From: Torymus aiolomorphi
Taxonomy: Eukaryota; Arthropoda; Insecta; Hymenoptera; Torymidae
Reading direction: 5' to 3'
DNA length: 64,000 nucleotides
Assembly: GCA_036365515.1 (NCBI GenBank)
Contig: CM070873.1
Span: 264,923,575 to 264,987,574 of the forward strand
In this document: positions 56,999 through 64,000 of the stretch, one piece after another
How positions within the stretch are numbered: position 1 is the first letter of the stretch
Layout of the letters: the number at the start of each line of letters is the position of its first letter
Position numbers and translations under genes: made by a program
The notes under the pieces: generated by a model
The model's database searches: none
What the model was told of the DNA's origin: nothing
What the model saw: the letters and a program-made list of their open reading frames with translations, nothing else

Positions 56999-57244
56999 TG
57001 TGGGGATATTACACCCACGTCTTTTCTCGTTCCAGGAATAGGAGGGGAAGGAGAGAGAATAGAGAGTCGGAGAGTTAACAAGAGGTGATTTATTTAGGTA
57101 CTGGAGGTGTACAGCGGATACACGTCCGCACGCTCTAAACTCTGAGCAACGACTGCCGCTCGCAGGCGGCTTCTCGTCGCACGCAACATGGCCGCTTCCC
57201 CCATTCTCGCAGAGAGTGAGAGGGAAGATCGCAGTCTCTACACA
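56999..57244 (-). repeat. Putative 3' LTR of the deleted gypsy
   Basis: On the minus strand a G-rich purine tract (CACGCGGAGGGGAG) is followed by TGTGTAGAGACTGCG and the segment ends CCCCACA, giving a 246-bp TG...CA unit downstream of integrase. A second copy is not in the window, so this rests on position and termini only. Confidence 0.5.
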
Positions 57245-57353
57245 CTCCCCTCCGCGTGCCAACGAAGTACATAAATATAAAAATGTAAATAATAATAATT
57301 ACTGTGCTCGATAGCACTTATAAACTAAGTGATCAGTGTACATCACAGGTACG

Positions 57354-58176
57354 TTACGCTCTAGTCACAGGAGCAAAGGACACTTTTTTCTTAGCGTAAG
57401 TCTTTAATACTGGTTGATCTATGGAGGTGGGCTGATTGCCTTTTAAATCACCATCGGAAGGAACATCGGGAAGACTATCAGAGATCATGAACGCGGGTTT
57501 GAGAAGCTCAACGGACACACTGCGTGACGCGCTGTTGACTTCTATGTCGAAAACGCGGTCGGAGGGACGCTTCAATACTTTATATGGGCCCGCATATGGC
57601 CTCTCTAATGACTTTTTGGCCATGTTACGCATAAATACATGTGTACAAGAATATAAATCTTTGAAACTTTGAAACAAAACGCACACTTATAATTGTGTGC
57701 AACAGGGACTGGACGAATCTGACGCATAAATTCGCGAAATTCCTCAATAAAAAAGTTTGGATCAGGCGTAAAGTCTTCAGGGAGGAAAAATTCCCCTGGA
57801 AGACTAAGGTAGTACCAAACAAAAATTCTGCGGAAGACGCATTAGTGTCTTGCCGAAGATGGCAACGTAAGCCTAATAATACTGTACTTAGCGTACGGGT
57901 CCAGTCCTTGTCCACGTGATACATGATCGCTGCCTTAAAACTACGATGCCAACGCTCTATTATGCCGTTCGCCGCGGGGTGATACGCCGTAGTGCGAATA
58001 CGCGCAAGAAGGCCGTAATGCGATAGAAGATCAGCACCAATAACGGGATGCGGTACATCCGCGATACAAAAACTCCAGCGAATGGGGCGCTTAAGACCCA
58101 AATTAAGTGTAAACATTGATTCACCATAGGTATTAATCAATGAATTATTCGCCTGAAGAAGCTGGGCTTGCCGCAT
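57354..58176 (-). pseudogene. pol: Protease end fused in frame to integrase C-half
   Basis: The frame starting at 58,176 reads the end of a retropepsin (V-I-G-A-D-L-L-S-H-Y-G-L-L). At about 58,002-58,012 it passes without a stop into the second half of an integrase core (A-Y-H-P-A-A-N-G-I-I-E-R-W-H-R). This in-frame join removes about 2.5 kb expected for RT, RNase H and the integrase N-half. Near 57,770 the frame drifts. The C-terminal GPY/F region (R-P-Y-A-G-P-Y-K-V) lies in another frame ending at 57,354. Confidence 0.82.
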
Positions 58177-58349
58177 GCCTTAGAATTTGCAGGGACGAGC
58201 GAAATGTCCGCACCAGTGTCGATAAGGAACGACTTGCTCGAAATACGATCGCGCACATGAAGACGTTTGGATAAACGAGGGCCTTCTGAAGACGTCTCCT
58301 CAACAGAAGGTTGAGTTAGTTTTTTTGTTAAGGATTTTTCGCCTGCCAC
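58137..58349 (-). pseudogene. pol: Retropepsin active-site region
   Basis: The F-L-I-D-T-G-A-D-I-S-L-V motif carries the catalytic Asp of an aspartic protease. The frame shifts around 58,170 into the next ORF, which carries the flap and C-terminal part. Confidence 0.82.
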
Positions 58350-59234
58350 TCAGCATATTTGGAGCACCACTCCCTACACGATAAAGGGTTAAGGTATTTC
58401 CGATGAGCGAGGCATAAGCCAGAAGGGTCACGACTCGTAGAGCGAACGCGCCTGGATCTGTCTCTAGATTGAGGGCGAGATACATCGTTGAATCTATCCT
58501 GGCCACCAATTGATTTCTTGGACAACGCGTCCACCTTTCGTTCAAGGCGATCGAAGCGCTTAAGGAGAGTTTCGAGAGTGGCGGCGTTTGACTGATTAGA
58601 AGAGACAGCATTGATCCGAGGGTCGAGAACATCAGAAATCTGCATCTGATTGGGGTTCATGGCTTGAACAATCTTATCAGCCATCTGCGCGAGCTTATGA
58701 AGGTCTGTTATCTCAGAGATTGTCAGGGTGGCTTTACAATGGGAGGGTAACTGGTCTAAGAAGACAAAGCGTATAATGTCATTACCCGCACCTGTATTGA
58801 GGCCTCGGAGACGGTTCAAAATGAGCGACGGCTTACCGATTGTCGAGACCTAATCTTTGATGAGCGGACGGAGACGCGTCTCGGCGAAGGCACCGAACGT
58901 ATCGATCAGGCGATTTTTAACTTGTTCGAAAACGTCCGCGGGACGAGGGTCGGCGGTGACGATTTCTTTGATAGCTTCAAACGCTTCCATATCTAGTTTT
59001 TCGGAAATGAAATCCGCTTTGGTCGCGCTCGATGTAATGCCTGCGTTCCTGAGGGTGATCTCTGCCTGCGCGAACCATACCGCCGGGTTGTCGCGAGAGA
59101 AGGAAACGATTTTAGGTTGTCGGTATATCGCATTGACCGCTCGCGCAGCTTGGTTGGCTCCTGGACCGTCCTGACGCTCCAAGGAGCTGTTGCACCTGTT
59201 GCTGCAGAACCTGTATTGCTTCATCATTAGCCAT
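58328..59234 (-). pseudogene. gag: Gypsy gag
   Basis: ATG at 59,234 gives a Gln-rich start (V-L-Q-Q-Q-V-Q-Q-L-L). After a frameshift near 59,180 comes the conserved insect-gypsy gag core P-A-V-W-F-A-Q-A-E, and Y-R-Q-P-K-I. An in-frame TAG sits at 58,850-58,852. The continuation includes L-P-S-H-C-K-A-T-L and ends with a Cys/His cluster (C-L-A-H-R-K-Y-L-N). Gag forms the particle; this copy is dead. Confidence 0.82.
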
Positions 59235-61335
59235 ATTGATGAGAAAGAATGTACACGAGAGTAAAGCCTAATGCATAAATAACTATTTCTACGCGACTCG
59301 CGAGTACACGTAGAAAATAGAGGCAATCTGATTCTTCCGACAAGGTTGATAACGAGACTAAATTGCCTTACGCTGCTGCGTATCACAAGCTACCTGGTTA
59401 GTGCTCGCAGGCACAAACAATAATTTTCAACACTAAGAGCCTATGCTAGAACTTACAGCTATATTGTTTTTTTTAACGCATACCGCGAAAGAATTACAAG
59501 GGGTGCCGTTTCCTCCGCGTGAATCACAGTTCTGGAGTAGGCCAATCAATAGAGGTTTTTTGCGTGACATAAATACCATTGGCAAACGGTAAGCGCTATC
59601 CTACGCAAAATAATTCACAGTATAACTGGGATATAAACTCGACTACCAAAGCTGTTCCATCTATTTGTTATTAACAATTTAATGCAAAAGAAAGCGCTTT
59701 TTTTTTGTTTTTTGCTTATAAAACCGAAAGTAATGGACCAATCTTGATGGTTCAATGAGATAAATTGTAGTAAATGAAGTAAAGAATAAAATGAGATGTT
59801 GATCGAATCGATCGGATGATTAATAACGGAAAAAAACGTGAAAAATTGAAAAAATCAGCGTTTTTTTTCAAAAATTCATATCTCCGCCATTTTTAAAGAT
59901 GTAGCACATATCTCCAGCGAATCGATAGTAATTCACATGTACTTTATGTGTGCAAAAACCAGGGGCTGTGCGATTATTAGTTTTTGCGCAATCGCGATTT
60001 GAATTTTTTAGTAGGCTATTTTTGAGCGAGGCTGTATGCTCCACGGGTGATCCGATTTCAATTATCAAAAAAGATTCTGAACGTTTAAATGTTGTACTAC
60101 AAAACGTCTATCTTGGATTTTTGATTAAATACTGTTTTATACCTGAAAACAGTTGTCAAAGTAGATCAAAAACGTCCGAGCGCACGAAAGTGGCGGAGTG
60201 GTGTGGGGCACGCGGCGGCTGAGGGGAATCGATATATATAGTAATAGAACGCGCTGCGCGCAACGTATAGATCTTTGCTTTTGATTTCCTCAGCAACTAG
60301 AGGAGCTATTTTAATCATTTTTTTTAATTTCGGAGTAACTCAACCCCACAAAACCGATTCTGTACTTTGATTTGATGAAAAGTAAACAGAAACGCTAATT
60401 TTGCTTGAAATTTGAAGCAGGTATATACGTATATACTCGGGCCTGTATAATCAAGGACGTTTACGCTCAGAACATCTGTCTTGTATATATACAGTATACT
60501 ATTTGATGCACTCTGTTCCCACTTTCTTCCACTATACTATACTATTGTATATCGCGGACTGAAGCGGTCAAAGAAGGAGAAAGCGATGCTACCAACGGTC
60601 TTTTCAGCTGCTTATTCTACAGTTGTCACAGAGACTCTGTAGCTACTATACCTTTACGAAGCGTCTTTTATACATGTGTTTATTTTATAAATAGTTACTT
60701 AATTATTACTAATATTTTAATTATATAAAAATATTAAAATTTTTAATTTTTCTTAATTTTAATTGTATTAAATTAATAAGTTCAGTGATTTTATTGTGTA
60801 ATGTCAAGTTTTTGGAGTGGAGTCGACACCGTACTGTACATTCATTATACGAGGTGCACACAAAAGTATGTATAATTTTTATTGTAGTATATGTAATATA
60901 GGTGAAAGTATATGTGAAAGTCTTTGTAACAATTAGAAATCAAAACAGGATAATTTTTAATGAACCAGTCTATTTTGTCAAATATTTTAGTTTATCAATA
61001 GAGTGTGAAAATCCGGTTACTTTAGGTTCCTGTTTTTGAAAAATCTTTGTTGAACTGAAAAATTTTTTTTTTCTAATTCGTAGCGTTTTTTATATAACAT
61101 GAAGTTTAAATCAACTTACATTTTATTTAATTGTTATTATTGAACAATTAGAAATAAATTATAATAATATTCAAATGTGATAAACAAACTGTTTGCATAA
61201 TTTTTTAAATGATCTTCTCTTAATTGTAATATAGCTTCATGAACAGAATAAGTTTGACAGTATATGAGCATATAAAAGGAATCTGTATTGCCGGCATTCT
61301 GTATAATGAATCGAGTAGAAAGAGCGAGTACCAGT
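59235..61335. other. Intergenic or intronic AT-rich region
   Basis: No gene recognised. Near 60,180-60,215 there is a short GC-rich patch. T-rich and TATA-rich tracts elsewhere show no clear repeat structure. Confidence 0.4.
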
Positions 61336-61409
61336 GTGATGGATAGCCAAGTTGCGTAGATACTTGATTCTCATTCGAGCGACCGGAGTTCGATCCCCGA
61401 TACTATCAC
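61336..61409 (+). tRNA. tRNA-like Pol III element (pseudo-tRNA or SINE head)
   Basis: A 74-nt segment whose ends pair as a 7-bp acceptor stem (GTGATGG with CTATCAC, one G-T). Inside are an A-box-like TAGCCAAGTTGCG, a 5-bp anticodon stem CTTGA/TCGAG around TTCTCAT (anticodon would be CTC), and a B box AGTTCGATCCC. The T stem has mismatches and two extra bases lie before the acceptor, so it is not a clean functional tRNA. T-runs from about 61,418 could terminate Pol III. A tRNA-derived SINE is equally possible. Confidence 0.45.
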
Positions 61410-61792
61410 GGTTCCACTTTTTTCTAATTCTTTTTTTTTAATTTTTTTTTTTAATTTATGTATATATTGCGTGTAAGTGTGGCGTATGTGTATATATATT
61501 AATATATTTCACAATTTCTTTCCAATAATTGTTTTATTAATTTGTGCCTGTTATTTGAGTTTAAGAAAGATTACTTTATAAATTTACATTATAAATAATA
61601 ATTCAAATTTAATAATAATTGAGATTGTTAGTAAGACTTTCAAAATATTTAAAACACTCAATATGTGTGAAAAAAGTTATTATACAAATGGTATATAATA
61701 CTGTTTCTGATTTTTTAAATTTAATATAAGAGTCGTAAATATTAATAATATTTTATTAAAATTCCCAGATAATCAGTATACAAAACATCGTG

Positions 61793-62112
61793 ATGAAGCT
61801 TACTGACGAGGCAGAAGCATCTACATCTGCGAATGTTAGGTAAATGTTATTGCAAAAACACCCAAATTAAACAGTTTTATTAAATTAAATAAAACATTAT
61901 TATTTACTCGGTCGTGTTCATACTAAATACATTTTTCCATCTATATATATATATATATGAATTTTAACTTTACGTATTCCATTAATATTTTTTTATTCAG
62001 GCACGATGAAAATACACGAGCTATGGAAGACGATCAGGAGTGGCTTGACATCAATGAAATTTTTTTACTTTGCGACAAGCCTAATGAACCATCTAAATCG
62101 CACGTATTGTGA
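61793..62112 (+). pseudogene. Fragment of an unidentified spliced gene
   Basis: ATG at 61,793 starts 15 codons ending GTTAG|GTAAAT. An acceptor TTTTATTCAG (62,000) continues the frame in phase for 37 codons to TGA at 62,110-62,112. The product is very acidic (E-D-D-Q-E-W-L-D-I-N-E). Downstream, coding-like stretches in shifted frames (for example about 62,302-62,480, L-L-K-S-E-E-N-K-I-L) suggest a longer gene now broken and then cut by the transposon at 62,419. No family recognised. Confidence 0.4.
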
Positions 62113-62418
62113 AATTACAGTACATAAAACTTGTCAAACTGTCTATGCGAGAGAGTCTAATATAAAGAGGGCATTATCAGCATCGGCATTAACATGGCTA
62201 AAAGACCGAATACGTTCTAAAGAGGGCCAAGGGTTCGCTTTCTCGACTCATTGTTTGTTTTTGTTCGAATTCATGTTACAATTCGAAACAAAATTGTAAA
62301 CGTGTTTTAAAGCAAGACACTATCGATAATATTGTGGCGCAATTACAAACTCTTCTTAAAAGCGAAGAGAATAAAATTCTAGCGTCGCGCTTATCTCAAT
62401 TGAAAAAAGAAATTGATA

Positions 62419-63914
62419 ACACAGGCCCACAAAAAAAGTGTATTGCTCTGGGGTTGAGACAACGTTATTCCTATGTATTTTGACCCACTGAATACGAATC
62501 TGCAATAAAAAGGGGGGTTGCTCAGTGAATTTCGAAGATAACCTCAAAAAATCGTAAAAAAAACACGTTTTCTAGAGGTAAAATATGGTTTGTCTCAGGT
62601 TGAAACGACACCGTGAAGGCTTAAAAAAGAGAATTTAATATGTCTTAACCTGATATTTAGACTTGAAGAAAAACTGAAGACAATAGCAGGCTGAAGGCGA
62701 ATCTGAAGATGGCATGGTTATACCTCTGAGAGCGGGAACATTTGGTAATATTCGCATAGTTATCGTCTGTAAGTCCAGTATGGTGATCAGAAGATTACTA
62801 TAACAGAATTTAGTGATGAAAAACCTGCATGAGGCCTTAAATGAAGGTGATCTTATGAACAAGAACTAAATTGGTTTAATTGGTTTGGTTTTTTCTACCT
62901 TCTCTGCATATCAAACTTGGATTGATGAAACAATTTGTTAAAGCTCTCGATAAAGAAGGTCGATGCTTTAAGTACTTGGAAAGCGTCTTTACAATTGTAA
63001 CTGCAGCTAAATTGAAGGAAGGTATTTTCGACGGACCTCAAATTCGCAAAATGTTTAGAGACGAAGAGTTTGTCAAAAGTATGAATGATACAGAGAAGGC
63101 AGCCTGGTTGAGCTTCAAAGATGTCGCGACAAAATTTTTGGGGAATAACAAAGATGAAAACTATAAGAGCATCATAGAAAATATATAATAGAAGCTCCAC
63201 TTTCTTGATTCGCACCTTGATGAATTTCCACGGAATCTTGGGGATTTCAGTGAAGAGCAAGGTGAAAGATTTCTTCAGGATCTGAAGGAATTTGAACGTA
63301 GATGACAAGGAAACTAGAGCGTAAATATGATGGCAGACTATTGCTGGATGCTGAAAAGAGAAACACAACCCAGAGGCAAAAAACGAAATAGAAATCCTTT
63401 ACATAGGTCATTTGATGACAAACGCATACGCAAGCGTAAACCAATTTAGTTCTTGTTCATAAGACCACCTTCATTTAAGGCCTCATGCAGGATTTTCGTT
63501 ACTAAATTCTGTTACAGTAATCTTCTGATCACCATACTGGACTTACAGACGACAATTATGCGAATATTACCAAATTTTCCCGCTCTCAGAGGTATAACCA
63601 TGACATCTTCAGATTCGCCTTCAGCCTGCTATTGTCTTCAGTTTTTCTTCAAGTCTAAATATCAGGTTAAGACATATTAAATTACTCTTTTTTTAAGTCT
63701 TCACAATGGCGTCTCAACCTGAGACAAATCATATTCTTTGTTTTTAAACCTTTACCTCTAGAAAACGTGTTTTTTACGATTTTTTGAGGTTATCTTCGAA
63801 ATTCACTGGGCAACCCCCCTTTTTTATTGCAGATTCGTATTCAGTGGGTCAAAATACATAGGAATAACGTTATCTCAACCCCAGAGCAATATACTTTTTT
63901 TTGTGGGCCTGTGT
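62419..63914. mobile_element. TIR DNA transposon with 460-bp inverted repeats
   Basis: Inverted repeats 62,421-62,876 and 63,438-63,912 have tips ACACAGGCCCAC...GTGGGCCTGTGT and are nearly identical apart from small indels. The 560-bp centre carries a broken transposase-like gene. Flanking 8-mers (TGATAACA and TGTAATTA, if the tip is CAGGCCC) match only partly, so the duplication is unresolved. Confidence 0.8.
62883..63450 (+). pseudogene. Transposase-like protein, C-terminal part, broken
   Basis: The reading begins L-H-I-K-L-G-L-M-K-Q-F-V-K-A-L and runs open to 63,188. After a frameshift it gives L-H-F-L-D-S-H-L-D-E-F-P-R-N-L-G and E-E-Q-G-E-R-F, then stops at TGA (about 63,302). Later come M-M-A-D-Y-C-W-M-L-K-R and a basic tail. 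I know this H-F-L-x-S-H-L-D-x-F-P ... G-E-R-F pattern from many uncharacterised arthropod proteins, which recur in multicopy and are probably transposon-derived. At least two breaks make this copy non-functional. Confidence 0.65.
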
Positions 63915-64000
63915 AATTATTATGTTGGTAACACCGTATATTATCACTCAAAATGCTTAAGCAAATTTTACAAATAGAGTCCTTGTAATATTAAGGGTAG
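63915..64000. other. Flank beyond the last transposon
   Basis: AT-rich, no feature seen before the window ends. Confidence 0.3.

Larger units (their letters stand above)
56999..59234 (-). mobile_element. Internally deleted Ty3/gypsy element
   Basis: Minus-strand order is gag, protease, then directly the C-terminal half of integrase and a putative 3' LTR. RT, RNase H and the N-terminal half of integrase are missing. I could not find a 5' LTR above 59,234, so that end is undefined. Confidence 0.85.

Overview
This window is eukaryotic, AT-rich and intron-bearing. It looks like an arthropod, most likely an insect genome, because it holds a D34D mariner, a ZMYM1-like hAT, Ty3/gypsy elements with insect-style gag, a Polinton, an arthropod-type TCAGT initiator and long CT/AC/GT microsatellites. 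I cannot place it to order from sequence alone. Only one likely host gene is visible, the 5' part of a TRIM-family RING gene (about 51.6-53.0 kb). Nearly everything else is transposable elements nested in one another.

Nest 1 (1-19.4 kb): a Helitron remnant (Pif1-like helicase, 17,519-19,387) was hit by a Ty3/gypsy element, whose RT-RNase H-integrase, third ORF and 3' LTR span 1-17,518. The third ORF was hit by a 12.9-kb foldback element (3,119-15,985) with a CAG...CTG terminus and a perfect 8-bp target duplication (AGGCCAGG), as in hAT elements. Its ~3.5-kb arms carry captured pieces of the host phosphatase gene PPM1G. The left arm later took a mariner (TA duplication), an apparently intact hAT (8-bp duplication) and a 352-bp foldback MITE. 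The right arm keeps the empty site for all three.

19.4-24.8 kb: hairpins, short tandem repeats, a 1.56-kb foldback around a GT microsatellite, small MITE-like inverted repeats and a near-perfect spacerless 136-bp palindrome.

Nest 2 (24.5-50.0 kb): an AT-rich inverted-repeat element was hit by a non-LTR retrotransposon (minus strand; EN and RT; 15-bp duplication). That was hit by a 21.6-kb Polinton/Maverick (26,053-47,632; AG...CT ends; 6-bp duplication CACTTT; ~3.1-3.3-kb terminal inverted repeats). The Polinton integrase gene was in turn split by a 6.7-kb TA-duplicating foldback element with an array of 12-bp palindromic repeats at its ends. The Polinton carries protein-primed-type DNA polymerase B, integrase, a spliced proline-rich protein, and two small proteins in each terminal repeat. 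I find no packaging ATPase, protease or capsid gene. Immediately downstream of polB lies a 64-residue exon/ORF that closely resembles the PP1/eIF2alpha-binding C-terminus of PPP1R15 (GADD34/CReP). It can be reached by an in-frame intron whose donor overlaps the polB stop codon. This is the most interesting signal in the window: it suggests a virus-like transposon that acquired a host translation-control module.

50-64 kb: a GC-rich upstream region and three exons of the TRIM gene, then a long intron or intergenic stretch. It contains microsatellites, a 2-kb foldback, an internally deleted gypsy element (minus strand; protease fused to the integrase C-half), a tRNA-like Pol III element and a decayed TIR transposon with a broken transposase-like gene.
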